The notes: generated by a model not told the origin, from the sequence alone. 64,000 nucleotides of DNA from Ensifer sp. USDA 6670 (GCA_000421085.1 ATWE01000001.1:744001-808000), one strand, 5' to 3'. Shown: positions 28,202 to 37,737, numbered from the stretch's first letter. Numbers and translations: made by a program.

Positions 28202-29136
28202 CGAAGGCCCGGCGAGCGGTCTTTCGAGAGCAGCAGCGGTCCGTCGAGATCCACGAAATCCGCGCCCTGAGCGACGAGTACCGCCGGCGCCATGGCAAGC
28301 GAACTGCCGACCATGCAGCCGACCATGATCTTCAGGCCGAGGGCTTCAGCCTCGGCGCGCATGCGCAGGGCCTCCGTCAGCCCGCCGGTCTTGTCGAGCT
28401 TGATGTTGACTGCATCGTAGCGGCCGACGAGCCTTTCGAGGTCCTCCGTGGCATGCACGCTTTCGTCGGCGCAGACGGGTACCGGGCGGGGCAGGGAGGC
28501 GAGTATCTCGTCGCGGCCGGCCGGCAGCGGCTGTTCGATGAGGCTGATGCCGTTCTCGGCGCAGGCGGCGAAGTGGGCGGCAAGATTGGCGGCCGTCCAT
28601 CCCTCATTGGCGTCGAGAACGATGCGGCTGTTCGGTGCGCCGCTCCTGACGGCGCGAATGCGCGCCGTGTCGTCTGCCGTTCCGACTTTCACCTTGAGAA
28701 GCGCCCGATCGGTGTATTTCGCGGCTTGGGCCCTCATCTCCTCCGGTTCGCCGAGCGACAAGGTGTAGGCGGTGGTCAAAGGCGTCGCGCCGGCGATGCC
28801 GGCGAGCGCGGCAGCGGAGGTCCCACTGCGCTTTGCCTCGAGATCCCACAAGGCGCAGTCGACGGCGTTTCGAGCGGCGCCGGCCCTCATCGCCTTCTGC
28901 AGGTCCGCGCGGCTCATGCCCCCTTCGATGAGGGGCCGCACCGTCTCGATGGCGCTCAGCACCGACTCGACCGATTCGTCATAGCGGGCATAGGGAACGC
29001 ATTCGCCCCAACCCGATAGCTCGCCTTCGGTAACGCGGCAGGTAACGACGCTTGCCGTGGTTTTAGAGCCGCGCGAAATAGTGAAAGTCCCTGCGATCGG
29101 GAAATGTTCGACGGTGGCTTTAAGAGAAATCGGCAT
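28153..29136 (-). CDS. dgcA: Enolase-superfamily dipeptide epimerase / N-acetyl-Glu racemase type
   Basis: A 327-residue mandelate-racemase/muconate-lactonizing-type enzyme. Key residues are present: the Lys-x-Lys base (LLKVKVG), metal ligands in VLDANEG (Asp), SLIEQPL (Glu) and CADESVH (Asp), the opposite Lys in NIKLDKTGG, and the C-terminal DLDGP. This set marks the L-Ala-D/L-Glu epimerase group; rhizobial members are named DgcA. The symbol is a moderate-confidence transfer. ATG 29136 has AAAGGGTCC upstream. An in-frame extension to 29253 has no SD. The 3' end overlaps the MFS gene by 49 bp. Confidence 0.85.
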   Translation of the reverse strand: MPISLKATVEHFPIAGTFTISRGSKTTASVVTCRVTEGELSGWGECVPYARYDESVESVLSAIETVRPLIEGGMSRADLQKAMRAGAARNAVDCALWDLEAKRSGTSAAALAGIAGATPLTTAYTLSLGEPEEMRAQAAKYTDRALLKVKVGTADDTARIRAVRSGAPNSRIVLDANEGWTAANLAAHFAACAENGISLIEQPLPAGRDEILASLPRPVPVCADESVHATEDLERLVGRYDAVNIKLDKTGGLTEALRMRAEAEALGLKIMVGCMVGSSLAMAPAVLVAQGADFVDLDGPLLLSKDRSPGLRYEASLVFPPEASLWG

Positions 29137-29321
29137 AGGGGACCCTTTGACGTCATCGCTCCGGACCGCGAATAGCGGAGTTTCGCGAAGCTTGCGGCAC
29201 ATTGTGTCATTTCTGTCGCACCAGGGGCACTGTACGACTTTGAATTCCCGCATGTTTTTGTCATCAAATCGATTCTAGTTTAAGAGATTATGCGGAGAAC
29301 GAACTGAAAGACCGATATCAA

Positions 29322-30461
29322 GTGACGCGTGCCCAAACAGAGACCGCTGCCGACGTCGTCGTCGATGAGGGCGCCGCCGGAAACGGTCGGCGCTATGTGT
29401 TCAGCGGCGACTGGCGGCACGAGACGGCGGAGGAGATGGCCGCCAAGCTGAAGCGCCTTGAAAAGCCCTCCGGCGAGGAGAGCGAGTTCGACTTCTCCGG
29501 GATTACCGCGATGGACACGGCCGGTGCGTGGATCATTCGCCGCTTCATGAACGGGACAACCGACGAAGTTCGCTTCACGGGCGGCGAGCGCTATGCCGAA
29601 CTGGTCCGCGCACTGCCGAAGCAGCTGCGTCGACCGGAAGAGAGTGGGACCAGAATGCCGCTTTTCCAGCGGCTGTTTACACCGGTGGGCGAACTGACGG
29701 TCTCCATCTGGACCGACACGGTAGCGGCCATGTACATCCTGGGCTCTGCGGTACGCGGCGCGCAGATGAAGCTCGGGCGTCACGCCGGCGTTTCGCCTGC
29801 TGCGATCGTCCATCAGATCGACCGTATGGGCGTCATGGCGACGCCGATCATCACGCTGATGTCGTTCCTGATCGGCGCCATCATAGCGCAGCAGGGAGCG
29901 TTCCAGCTCCGCTCTTTCGGCGCGGAAATCTTCGTGGTCGATCTCGTCGGCATCCTGCAATTGCGCGAGATCGGCGTGCTGCTTACCGCGATCATGATCG
30001 CCGGCCGTTCGGGCAGCGCGATTACCGCCGAGATCGGCTCCATGAAGATGCGCGAAGAGGTCGACGCGCTCAAGGTCATGGGCTTGAGTCCGGTCGGCGT
30101 TCTCGTCTTCCCGCGTCTCGTGGCGCTGACGATTGTCCTGCCGCTCCTGACGATCATTGCGAACTTCGCCGCGCTTGCCGGCGCCGCCATGGTGGCATGG
30201 GCCTATTCCGACATCACGATCCCCACCTTTTTGGCGCGATTGCAGGAAGCGGTCGATTTCTCCTCGGTCGCGGCCGGCATGATCAAGGCGCCCTTCATGG
30301 CCCTGATCATCGGCGTCGTTGCCGCAGTCGAGGGACTGAAGGTCGGGGGCAGCGCCGAGTCGCTCGGGCGGCGCGTGACCTCCTCCGTCGTCAAGTCCAT
30401 ATTCGTCGTGATTCTGATCGACGGGTTGTTCGCCATGTTCTACGCGGCAATCGATTTCTGA
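29322..30461 (+). CDS. MlaE-like ABC permease with N-terminal STAS-like domain
   Basis: A 379-residue permease. Residues ~1-110 look like a STAS/MlaB-like domain (FDFSGITAMDTAGAWIIRRF), fused to a ~260-residue MlaE/TIGR00056 permease with five helices and LREIGVLLTAIMIAGRSGSAITAEIGSMK. The GTG at 29322 is the only reasonable start. It is the first gene of a four-gene Mla-like unit (permease, ATPase, MCE protein, lipoprotein). Such inner-membrane complexes move phospholipids or similar lipids between the membranes. A STAS-MlaE fusion replaces a separate mlaB. Confidence 0.92.
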   Translation: MTRAQTETAADVVVDEGAAGNGRRYVFSGDWRHETAEEMAAKLKRLEKPSGEESEFDFSGITAMDTAGAWIIRRFMNGTTDEVRFTGGERYAELVRALPKQLRRPEESGTRMPLFQRLFTPVGELTVSIWTDTVAAMYILGSAVRGAQMKLGRHAGVSPAAIVHQIDRMGVMATPIITLMSFLIGAIIAQQGAFQLRSFGAEIFVVDLVGILQLREIGVLLTAIMIAGRSGSAITAEIGSMKMREEVDALKVMGLSPVGVLVFPRLVALTIVLPLLTIIANFAALAGAAMVAWAYSDITIPTFLARLQEAVDFSSVAAGMIKAPFMALIIGVVAAVEGLKVGGSAESLGRRVTSSVVKSIFVVILIDGLFAMFYAAIDF

Positions 30462-30472
30462 GGTAGGCGAAC

Positions 30473-31282
30473 ATGGTTCAGGCGGTCATCGAAAAGCATA
30501 CGGACGCGGGGGACAAGCGAGAGGCGGTCCTATCCGTGCGCGATCTTACGGTCGGCTTCGGCGACCATGTCGTTCTCGACAATCTCAATCTCGAAGTGCT
30601 GCGCGGCGAGATCCTCGGCTTTGTCGGTGCCTCCGGTACCGGCAAGTCCGTACTGATGCGCACGGTCCTTCGCCTCCTGCCGAAGCGCTCCGGCACGATC
30701 GAGATTCTTGGCGCCGACTACGACAGCATGGGCGAGGCCGAGCGCATCGCACTCGATATGCGCCTCGGCGTGCTGTTCCAGCATGGTGCGCTTTTCTCCG
30801 CCCTGACGGTGCGTGAGAACATCCAAGTGCCGATGCGCGAATATCTCGATCTGCCGCAAGATCTTATGGACGAGCTCGCGCGCCTGAAAATCGAACTGGT
30901 CGGCCTCGCACCGGAGGCCGCGGAGAAATACCCGTCGGAACTTTCCGGCGGCATGATCAAGCGCGCGGCGCTTGCACGCGCGCTTGCGCTCGATCCCGAC
31001 CTGGTCTTTCTCGATGAGCCGACATCCGGCCTCGATCCGATCGGTGCTGCGGAGTTCGACGAGTTGATCGCCAAGCTGCGGGACACGCTTGGATTGACCG
31101 TGTATATGGTGACGCACGATCTCGACAGCCTGTTCTCGGTCTGTGATCGGATCGCGGTGCTCGGCAAGAAGCGCGTTCTCGTCAAGGGCACCATCGAGGA
31201 TATGCTCGCCTGCGACGAGCCCTGGGTGAAGTCGTATTTCCGCGGCAAGCGCGCAAGGGCGATCGTGCGCGAGCAGGATTGA
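30473..31282 (+). CDS. MlaF-like ABC ATPase
   Basis: A 269-residue ATP-binding subunit. Walker A GASGTGKS, signature LSGGMIKR, Walker B LVFLDEPTSGLDP and the H-loop VTHDL are in order. LSGGM is typical of MlaF. It follows the permease by 11 bp, so it is part of the same operon and energises lipid transport by the MlaE-like permease and MlaD-like protein. Confidence 0.94.
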   Translation: MVQAVIEKHTDAGDKREAVLSVRDLTVGFGDHVVLDNLNLEVLRGEILGFVGASGTGKSVLMRTVLRLLPKRSGTIEILGADYDSMGEAERIALDMRLGVLFQHGALFSALTVRENIQVPMREYLDLPQDLMDELARLKIELVGLAPEAAEKYPSELSGGMIKRAALARALALDPDLVFLDEPTSGLDPIGAAEFDELIAKLRDTLGLTVYMVTHDLDSLFSVCDRIAVLGKKRVLVKGTIEDMLACDEPWVKSYFRGKRARAIVREQD

Positions 31283-31372
31283 GGCGAGAATGCGCAGGCG
31301 GGGGAGCTACGGCAAGCCTGCTCGCAGAAGCACATGAAAAGGCGGCAAGGACCGCAAAGGTAGGTAAGGCCG

Positions 31373-32743
31373 ATGGAAACTAAAGCGAATTATGCCATTG
31401 TCGGCTTCTTCACCGTCCTGGTCATCGCGGCGGCCTTCGGCTTCGTCTACTGGATGTCGCAATATGGCCGAACCGGGCAGATGGTCGAACTCGTCGTCAA
31501 TATTCCCGGGTCGGCCAACGGTCTGTCGGTGGGCTCACCGGTGCGCTTCAACGGGATCAACGTCGGCAGCGTCCGCAACCTTGCGATCGATGCCAATGAT
31601 CCTCGCTATTCGATTGCGATCACCGAAGTCTCCGCCGACGCGCCGGTCATGAAATCCACGACGGCAACGCTCGAGGTGCAGGGGCTGACGGGAGCGGCCT
31701 ATATCGAGCTCAGCGGCGGGCGCAAGGGGGACGAAAACATCCTCAAGACCGCGCTGGAAAACGGCACCCAGGCGCATATCCTTGCCGATCAGTCGAGCGT
31801 CACCAGCCTGCTGGCGACCGCGGACCAGATCCTCGACCGCGCGAATTCGGCGATCACGGATATTCAAAGCTTCGTCACCGACGTCCGTGGCCCGCTGACG
31901 GCAACCATCGGCAACGCGGAGCGCTTTTCCAAGGCACTCGCGGACAATTCCGGGACGATCGACGAGTTCTTGAAAAGCGTCGAACAACTGTCTGGCTCCG
32001 TCAATGCGGCATCGAAGAAGCTCGACGATACGCTTGCGAGCGCCGACAGGCTGATCAAGTCGGTCGACCCGAAGAAGATAGACAACATCGTCAGCAATGC
32101 CGAGCAGGTGAGCAACAATCTGAAGGATGCCTCCGGCGGGGTATCGGAAGCGATTGCCGGATTCCGGCGCACGGTGGAAACCTACGATCAGTTCGGCAAG
32201 AGCGCGCAGCAGACGCTGAAGCGGGTCGATACGCTGGTGGCAGCCGTCGACGCGCAGAAGGTCGGGCTGGTCGTCAACGACATCACGGCCGCGAGTGCGG
32301 ACGCCCGCAAGGTCGCCGCACAGGTTTCCGACTTTGCCGAAAAGATCTCCGCCCGGCAGGAGGACATCGATCAGACGATCACCGATTTCACGCAAATGTC
32401 CAACAAGCTGAATGCGGCATCGAACCGGGTCGACAGCATCCTGGTGAAGATCGACGGCTTCCTCGGCGACGCGGACGCTCCGTCGCTTTCTGCGCAGGCA
32501 CGCGAAACGCTCGAGTCCTTCCGGCGTGTGGCGGAAAACCTGAATGCGCAGCTGGGCCCGATCGCGGAAAATCTCAAGCGCTTCTCCAATTCGGGACTGC
32601 GGGACGTGGAGGCGCTCGTCGGCGATACGCGCCGCACGGTTCAAAGCCTGCAGAATACGATTTCCGATTTCGACAAAAATCCGCAGCGCCTTTTGTTCGG
32701 CGGCGAAACGGTTAAGCAATATGATGGCCGCACGCGACGGTGA
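31373..32743 (+). CDS. MlaD-like MCE-domain protein
   Basis: A 456-residue protein with one N-terminal membrane anchor (YAIVGFFTVLVIAAAFGFVYW, residues ~6-26), an MCE domain (about residues 38-115; PGSANGLSVGSPVRFNGINVGSV) and a very long helical C terminus (residues ~130-440) that could span periplasm as a needle or coiled coil. E. coli MlaD lacks such a tail; its length resembles other alphaproteobacterial MCE proteins. It works with the upstream ATPase and permease. GGTAAGG acts as SD. Confidence 0.92.
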   Translation: METKANYAIVGFFTVLVIAAAFGFVYWMSQYGRTGQMVELVVNIPGSANGLSVGSPVRFNGINVGSVRNLAIDANDPRYSIAITEVSADAPVMKSTTATLEVQGLTGAAYIELSGGRKGDENILKTALENGTQAHILADQSSVTSLLATADQILDRANSAITDIQSFVTDVRGPLTATIGNAERFSKALADNSGTIDEFLKSVEQLSGSVNAASKKLDDTLASADRLIKSVDPKKIDNIVSNAEQVSNNLKDASGGVSEAIAGFRRTVETYDQFGKSAQQTLKRVDTLVAAVDAQKVGLVVNDITAASADARKVAAQVSDFAEKISARQEDIDQTITDFTQMSNKLNAASNRVDSILVKIDGFLGDADAPSLSAQARETLESFRRVAENLNAQLGPIAENLKRFSNSGLRDVEALVGDTRRTVQSLQNTISDFDKNPQRLLFGGETVKQYDGRTRR

Positions 32744-32823
32744 TTCGTTTATAGAGGGTCGCGGGCAGGTTGCGTTGGGGCGGGGAGCTGAACGGCGCCG
32801 CGTTGTTAGGGGATATTTGGCGT

Positions 32824-33438
32824 ATGGGTTTTCCGGGTGTGGTAGGTTTTCGTGGCGCGGCGGCGTCCCGGTCTGCGGTGGTCCTTGCATTGACGGCGAT
32901 CCTGGCAGGGTGCGGCTCGCGCCAGGCGGCCAATGACACGTTCAGCCTGGCTTCCGTTCCTGCCGTGGAGCGTCCGGGGGCTACGAACCGCCAGCTTCTC
33001 GTGCCGGAACCGACGGCGCTGAAGACCCTGGGCAGCGACCAGATCGTTGTTCGCCTTTCGAGGTCGGAACTGCAATATCTCGCCAGGGCCCAATGGGGAG
33101 ACAGTCTGCCGCGCATGGTGCAGGACAGGCTCGTCCAGACTTTCGACAACACCGGCAAGATTCGCGTCGGTAAACCCGGCCAAGGGCTCGCCATCGATTA
33201 TCAATTGATAACTGAGCTCAGAGCCTTCGAAATATCCACCGATGGGCCGGCAACGGCGGTCGTCGAGATATTCGCCAAGATACTGGATGACCGGAACGGC
33301 ACCGTCCGCAAACAGCAGGCCTTCCGCGCCGTCGTGCCCGTGCGAGGCGCCGGAAATCCCGCCTTCGTCGCCGCGCTCGATGCCGCGTTCGCCCGGGTCG
33401 CGGCCGACATCGTCGGCTGGACGCTCAGCGCCATCTGA
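32824..33438 (+). CDS. ABC-type transport auxiliary lipoprotein
   Basis: A 204-residue protein with a lipoprotein signal (ASRSAVVLALTAILAGCGS; lipobox LAGC at about residue 33) and an ABC_trans_aux/DUF330-type domain. Such lipoproteins act as outer-membrane partners of MCE complexes (PqiC-like). The ATG at 32824 follows GGGGATATTT; the frame is open 54 bp further upstream, but that would lack an SD. It is the last gene of the Mla-like operon. Confidence 0.88.
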   Translation: MGFPGVVGFRGAAASRSAVVLALTAILAGCGSRQAANDTFSLASVPAVERPGATNRQLLVPEPTALKTLGSDQIVVRLSRSELQYLARAQWGDSLPRMVQDRLVQTFDNTGKIRVGKPGQGLAIDYQLITELRAFEISTDGPATAVVEIFAKILDDRNGTVRKQQAFRAVVPVRGAGNPAFVAALDAAFARVAADIVGWTLSAI

Positions 33439-33484
33439 AGGAAGTCCTCCAGGAGCTATTGCCCCCTGCCGGCCTTGATAAATT

Positions 33485-33500
33485 GTATCTTATAAGATAC
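33485..33500. promoter_or_regulatory. 16-bp perfect palindrome, operator of the toxin-antitoxin pair
   Basis: GTATCTTATAAGATAC is a perfect 16-bp palindrome ending 7 bp before the toxin start. It is AT-rich against a GC-rich background and sits where a -10 element would be. Autoregulation by the downstream HTH antitoxin is the natural reading. A TTGATA at 33475-33480 may be part of the promoter. Confidence 0.7.
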
Positions 33501-33507
33501 GCTTCAT

Positions 33508-33813
33508 ATGATTAGAATGCTGCAGTCGACCACGTTCAGGAAGTGGCATTCGAAACTTCGGGATGAACGGGCCAAAGCGGCGATAGCGACGCGCTTGCTG
33601 CGTCTGGCGCAGGGGAATCCCGGCGACGTCTCGCCGGTGGGAGAAGGTATCAGTGAACTGCGCATTCATCACGGCCCCGGATATCGGGTTTATTTCAAGA
33701 AGCGCGGGGAACTGATTATTCTGCTCTTGTGTGCTGGCGACAAGAGCACACAGGATAGAGACATCGGAATGGCAAAAGAGATCGCCGCCCAATGGAGTGA
33801 GATCGATGTCTGA
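33508..33813 (+). CDS. RelE/ParE-superfamily toxin (HI1419 type)
   Basis: A 101-residue basic protein of the upstream HI1419-type killer family. It begins FRKWHSKLRDERAKAAIATRLLRLAQGNPGDVSPVGEGISELRIHHGPGYRVYF and continues LIILLLCAGDKSTQDRDI, the typical core. Members are mRNA interferase-like toxins; activity here is inferred. The ATG is only 7 bp after the operator palindrome, so the leader must be very short. The antitoxin gene overlaps its last 8 bp. Confidence 0.88.
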   Translation: MIRMLQSTTFRKWHSKLRDERAKAAIATRLLRLAQGNPGDVSPVGEGISELRIHHGPGYRVYFKKRGELIILLLCAGDKSTQDRDIGMAKEIAAQWSEIDV

Positions 33814-34099
33814 GAAGTTTACCGAGTTTGACGTGGCAGATTTGCTCACCAGCGAAGACGCAATTGAGGCTTTTCTGGCCGAGGCAATGGAAACGGGGGA
33901 TGCGAAACATATCGCTTCCGCCCTCGGTGCGGTCGCTCGCGCCAAGGGGATGACCAAGATCGCCCGCGAGACTGGCCTTGCTCGTGAACACCTGTATCGC
34001 TCGCTTAGCGAGAACGGGAATCCGACGCTCGAGACAACGCTTGCCGTTCTCAAAGCCTTCGGTTTTCACCTGATGCCGAAACACGATGCGGCCGCCTGA
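33806..34099 (+). CDS. HigA-type antitoxin (HI1420 type)
   Basis: A 97-residue antidote with a central helix-turn-helix (SALGAVARAKGMTKIARETGLAREHLYRSLSENGNPTLETTLAVLKAFGFHL). The toxin-first order, length and sequence fit the HI1420-type partner. Its ATG lies 8 bp inside the toxin gene, giving translational coupling. It should neutralise the toxin and repress the pair through the palindrome at 33485. Confidence 0.88.
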   Translation: MSEKFTEFDVADLLTSEDAIEAFLAEAMETGDAKHIASALGAVARAKGMTKIARETGLAREHLYRSLSENGNPTLETTLAVLKAFGFHLMPKHDAAA

Positions 34100-34182
34100 C
34101 GCTGGAAAGTGACTCGATCGGCCTGAACCATATTGTTATTCCTGAACTGAGATCAGTCGCTTTCGTGCAGGTCAAGGGCTAT

Positions 34183-34461
34183 TCAACCGCTCCCCAGCTT
34201 CGCGAGTTCGATGCGATTGACCACCTCGGCGACCCCTTCGACCGATCGGGCCGCTTCCTCGGCGCGGGCGATCTCCTCTTCGGTCGCCACCGTTCCGGCG
34301 AGCAGGATCGTACTGCCCGAGCCGGTCACGGTGACCTCTATGGCGTCGAGGCCGGGCGCGACCGCAAGACAATGAGCGACTCGGCGCTCGAGTTCGGCCG
34401 GTTCTTGCGCAGGAAGTCTCTCGGGGTCGCCGCCGAAGAACGTCCGTTTCTTGAAGACCAT
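34183..34461 (-). CDS. BON-domain protein
   Basis: A 92-residue protein, mostly one BON domain: ELERRVAHCLAVAPGLDAIEVTVTGSGSTILLAGTVATEEEIARAEEAARSVEGVAEVVNRIEL. BON domains bind phospholipid or act near membranes; there is no clear signal peptide here. GGAGAGAAGGAG sits upstream of the ATG at 34461. It follows hemF on the same strand, 85 bp downstream. Confidence 0.82.
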   Translation of the reverse strand: MVFKKRTFFGGDPERLPAQEPAELERRVAHCLAVAPGLDAIEVTVTGSGSTILLAGTVATEEEIARAEEAARSVEGVAEVVNRIELAKLGSG

Positions 34462-34546
34462 GCGTCGCTCCTTCTCTCCTGGAGAGGGAAACGCCAACGC
34501 GGCGCGTTTGTTCGCCGTCTCAACAATGGTCGAACAAGCGTGGGGT

Positions 34547-35458
34547 TCAGGGCCAGCGAACGAGGGGGGGCAGGGAGGAGAGGATCGACTCCACATTGCC
34601 ACCGGTCTTGAGACCGAAGATCGTGCCACGGTCGTAAAGAAGATTGAACTCGACGTACCGGCCACGGCGCACGAGCTGTTCGTTTCGATCCTGTTCGGTC
34701 CAGGGCTTGTTGAAATTCGTCTGGACGATTCGCGGATAGACGAGCGCGAAGGCCTTGCCGACATCGCGCGTGAATGCGAAATCCGCGTCCCAGCCGCCGA
34801 GCTCCTCCGCAGAGCGCAGCCAATCGTAGAAAATCCCGCCGGTGCCGCGCGGCTCATTCCGGTGTTTCAGGTAGAAATATTCGTCGCACCACTGCTTGAA
34901 CTTTGCATGATCGGCGACGGGGTGCCGATTGCAGGCGATCTCCATGGCTCGATGAAAGAGTACGGTATCCGCATCGGTCATGATGCGCCGGCGGTCCAGG
35001 ACCGGCGTGAGGTCCGCACCGCCGCCGAACCAGTTGCTGGTGGTCACGACCATGCGCGTGTTCATGTGCACGGCGGGGACATTGGGGTTGACCGGGTGGG
35101 CGATCAGCGAAATGCCGGATGCCCAGAAGCGGGGATCTTCGCTCGCGCCGGGAATCTGGTCGCGGAACTCCGGCGAGAACTCGCCGAAGACGGTGGAGGT
35201 GTGAACCCCCACTTTCTCAAAGACGCGTCCTTCCATCATGGACATGCGACCGCCGCCGCCGGCGCCTTCCTCGCGCAGCCAATCCTTGGCGGCGAACCGG
35301 CCTGCCGGACGATCCGACAGCGGACCCGTCAAGTCGTCCTCTATCGCCTCGAAGGCGGCGCAGATCGTGTCGCGGAGGCTCTCGAACCAAGCCTTCGCCG
35401 CTGCCTTCTTGTCTTCGATGTCGGCCGGCAGGCCCTGTGGCAGTTGCGGTCTTTCCAT
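34547..35458 (-). CDS. hemF: Oxygen-dependent coproporphyrinogen III oxidase
   Basis: A 303-residue HemF. It converts coproporphyrinogen III to protoporphyrinogen IX with O2 in haem synthesis. Signature stretches: [62 protein letters not shown] and [19 protein letters not shown] 35458 gives the usual N terminus ([18 protein letters not shown]). The frame is open further upstream without homology. A BON-domain gene follows on the same strand. Confidence 0.95.
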   Translation of the reverse strand: MERPQLPQGLPADIEDKKAAAKAWFESLRDTICAAFEAIEDDLTGPLSDRPAGRFAAKDWLREEGAGGGGRMSMMEGRVFEKVGVHTSTVFGEFSPEFRDQIPGASEDPRFWASGISLIAHPVNPNVPAVHMNTRMVVTTSNWFGGGADLTPVLDRRRIMTDADTVLFHRAMEIACNRHPVADHAKFKQWCDEYFYLKHRNEPRGTGGIFYDWLRSAEELGGWDADFAFTRDVGKAFALVYPRIVQTNFNKPWTEQDRNEQLVRRGRYVEFNLLYDRGTIFGLKTGGNVESILSSLPPLVRWP

Positions 35459-35660
35459 GGAGATGCACTTCCGTTCGCGGATTTCGCTACTGAAAACCGC
35501 CGATTCGATGTGGCCGCCACAGTCCATATTTTCAGCTGCTTGGCAACGGTGCCACGGCGACAGCGACAGTCTACCGCAATCAAGGCCTCAGCGGAGGAGC
35601 GGGACAAATGACTGGCAATAATGCGGCGCTCGTCCTATCTTTTCGCCAGAGGTATGGCCC

Positions 35661-35921
35661 ATGGCGAAGATACCCCCAGGACCGCCGCTGGACGGCTTGC
35701 GGCGCCAGATCGCCCGGCATCGCCGGGAGCATCCCACACGAAGCAACGGGCTTTTCGTGCGCGAGACGTTTCGGCTCGAGCGCGATGCCGCGCGGGCCAA
35801 GGCGCGGGAGTGGTTCGATACCTGGCCAAAGGCTGCCTATTGGACGGAAGTCGAGAGCTGGCGCCAGCTCGAAGGCGGCGAGATCGAGTTCACGATGCGC
35901 CGTCTCCCGAGCGCAGACTGA
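35661..35921 (+). CDS. Small conserved-looking basic protein, function unknown
   Basis: An 86-residue protein, MAKIPPGPPLDGLRRQIARHRREHPTR..., with several Arg-rich helices and an acidic Trp-containing C-terminal half (ARAKAREWFDTWPKAAYWTEVESWRQLEGGEIEFTMRRL). I do not recognise a named domain. The sequence looks like a real protein (good amino-acid balance, complete start and stop). It is alone between hemF and the MFS gene. Confidence 0.6.
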   Translation: MAKIPPGPPLDGLRRQIARHRREHPTRSNGLFVRETFRLERDAARAKAREWFDTWPKAAYWTEVESWRQLEGGEIEFTMRRLPSAD

Positions 35922-36061
35922 TTACGCCCAACTCTACCGCCGATAACTGACGGGCAAGAAAAATCTTCGTCGATCGACAATAGCGTGGCCAAGGTCACGG
36001 CGGCGCGTTAAACCGTTGGGTGTCTCCCTCTCGCCATTGCGCGTTTACCCGACCTTCTCCG

Positions 36062-37246
36062 ATGCCCGTTCTCCGTTCCATCATCGTGCTCTCCATCACT
36101 CAGATCATCGCTTGGGGAGCGATGTTCATGTTCGTCTCGGTAACGGCGGCCGCAATGGCGGACGACCTTCTCCTCAGGCCTTCGGCCGTTTATCTCGGCC
36201 CGACCGTCATGCTCGTCGCGATGGCTTTCTGCTCACCGCTGCTTGCGCCGATCTACGCGCGCCACGGTGCGCGGCTCGTGCTCGCTTTCGGTTCGGCAGC
36301 CGCGGCTCCGGGGCTGTGGTTGCTGGCCGGCGCCGAAGGTCCGGTTTCCTATTTTGCGGCCTGGGGCATTCTTGGTCTGGCCGGGGCCGCAGCACTCACG
36401 ACTTCGGCTCAGGTGTTTCTGACAGAGATCGCGGGCGAGGGCGCGCGTCGTGCCATCGGGGCGCAGATGCTCGCCATGGCGCTCGCGCCCACGATCGCCT
36501 GGCCGGTCACGACTTTCTGCGAGGCGGCTCTCGGTTGGCGCGGCACATTCGCCCTCTATGGCGCGGTGATGCTCCTCGTCTGCGCGCCCTTGCATTTTTT
36601 CGCCTTGCCCAGGCGCGAGCCGCCGAAACACGATCCCCCGGTACCCAATTCGACTCAGTCTGCGTCGCCGGCTGTTCGTCGCCAGTGGCACGTCGTTGCC
36701 CTGATCACGGCGGCGGTCGCGCTCAACGGCTTCGTTACCTGGGGCTTTCAGCTTGTGGTGATCGATCTTTTCCGCAGCTTTGCCGTGCCCGGCTATCTGG
36801 CGGTCGGCTTCGGATCGGCCATCGGTTTCATCCAGCTCTCGGCGCGGCTCTTCGATTTCCTCGGCGGCAATCGATGGGACGGGTTGGCGACGGGCTTGGT
36901 AGCGGCGGCAATCATGCCGCCGGCACTGCTGGCGCTCGCGCTTGGCGAAGGTGCGGAATGGTCGATCGTTCTCTTCCTCGTGCTCTATGGTCTTTCAAGC
37001 GGCGCCATGTCCGTCAGCCGGGCGACGATGCCGCTCGTCTTCTTTTCCTCTACGGAATACGGGGCGGTGGTGGCGCGCCTCGGCCTGCCACTCAACCTAG
37101 CTTTCGCGGCGGCCCCGCCCTTCTTCTCCTTCCTGCTTGGCGAGGCGGGCAACAGGTGGGCGCTGGCGTTTGCGCTTCTCTGCTCCCTCGGTGCATTGGC
37201 CAGCATGGCTATGCTCTCGCGTATGAGGCCTGCGCGGTCGGGTTAG
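36062..37246 (+). CDS. MFS transporter
   Basis: A 394-residue major facilitator protein with about 12 helices beginning LRSIIVLSITQIIAWGAMFMFVSVT. The substrate cannot be told. The frame is also open 42 bp upstream to a GTG at 36020; neither start has a clear SD, and ATG 36062 gives the usual short N terminus. It converges with soxR: 14 bp between stops. Confidence 0.85.
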   Translation: MPVLRSIIVLSITQIIAWGAMFMFVSVTAAAMADDLLLRPSAVYLGPTVMLVAMAFCSPLLAPIYARHGARLVLAFGSAAAAPGLWLLAGAEGPVSYFAAWGILGLAGAAALTTSAQVFLTEIAGEGARRAIGAQMLAMALAPTIAWPVTTFCEAALGWRGTFALYGAVMLLVCAPLHFFALPRREPPKHDPPVPNSTQSASPAVRRQWHVVALITAAVALNGFVTWGFQLVVIDLFRSFAVPGYLAVGFGSAIGFIQLSARLFDFLGGNRWDGLATGLVAAAIMPPALLALALGEGAEWSIVLFLVLYGLSSGAMSVSRATMPLVFFSSTEYGAVVARLGLPLNLAFAAAPPFFSFLLGEAGNRWALAFALLCSLGALASMAMLSRMRPARSG

Positions 37247-37260
37247 CCAGCTCACTCGTC

Positions 37261-37737
37261 TCAAGCTCCGGCCCCATCGGCGGGATCGATGAGGCGCGGC
37301 CCCGTGCCTTCGGAGGCAAGAACGTCCCATGGATTGCGCAAGGGACAGTCGCGCATCGACAGGCAACCGCAGCCAATGCAGCCTGTAAGCTGATCGCGCA
37401 GCGCCGTCAGGTTGGCGATCCGCTCATCGAGCTGCTGCCGCCAGTTCTTCGAGAGCCGTCCCCAGTCTTCGACCGTCAGCGGCCGATCGTCGGGGAGCAC
37501 AGACAGGGCCGCCTGGATCTCGGCAAGCGGGATACCCGTCCGCTGGGCAACCTTGATCACGGCCACCCGCCTCAGCACGGAACGCGGATAGCGCCGCTGA
37601 TTGCCCCGGCTGCGATTGCTGCGGATGAGGCCCTTGGTCTCGTAGAAATGAAGCGTCGACACCGCGAGGCCGCTGCGTTCGGCCACTTCGCCGACCGTCA
37701 GCTCGCGCTTGATATCATTGGGCTTGTCTTTTTTCAC
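37261..37737 (-). CDS. soxR: SoxR redox-sensing MerR-family activator
   Basis: A 158-residue MerR-family protein. N-terminal winged helix-turn-helix ([53 protein letters not shown]), dimerisation helix, and [14 protein letters not shown], the C-x2-C-x-C-x5-C motif for the [2Fe-2S] cluster, all present. It senses redox-cycling compounds. The start is GTG at 37737; an in-frame TTG at 37755 would begin inside the operator. GAGG lies upstream. It is divergent from a flavin reductase gene that it very probably activates. Confidence 0.93.
   Translation of the reverse strand: MKKDKPNDIKRELTVGEVAERSGLAVSTLHFYETKGLIRSNRSRGNQRRYPRSVLRRVAVIKVAQRTGIPLAEIQAALSVLPDDRPLTVEDWGRLSKNWRQQLDERIANLTALRDQLTGCIGCGCLSMRDCPLRNPWDVLASEGTGPRLIDPADGAGA

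Noticed and set aside
29137-29253. In-frame N-terminal extension of the epimerase with a CPWC motif
   Set aside because: The start at 29253 has no SD, the extension is not part of the enolase fold, and 29136 has a good SD. A Zn-binding extension is only a remote option.
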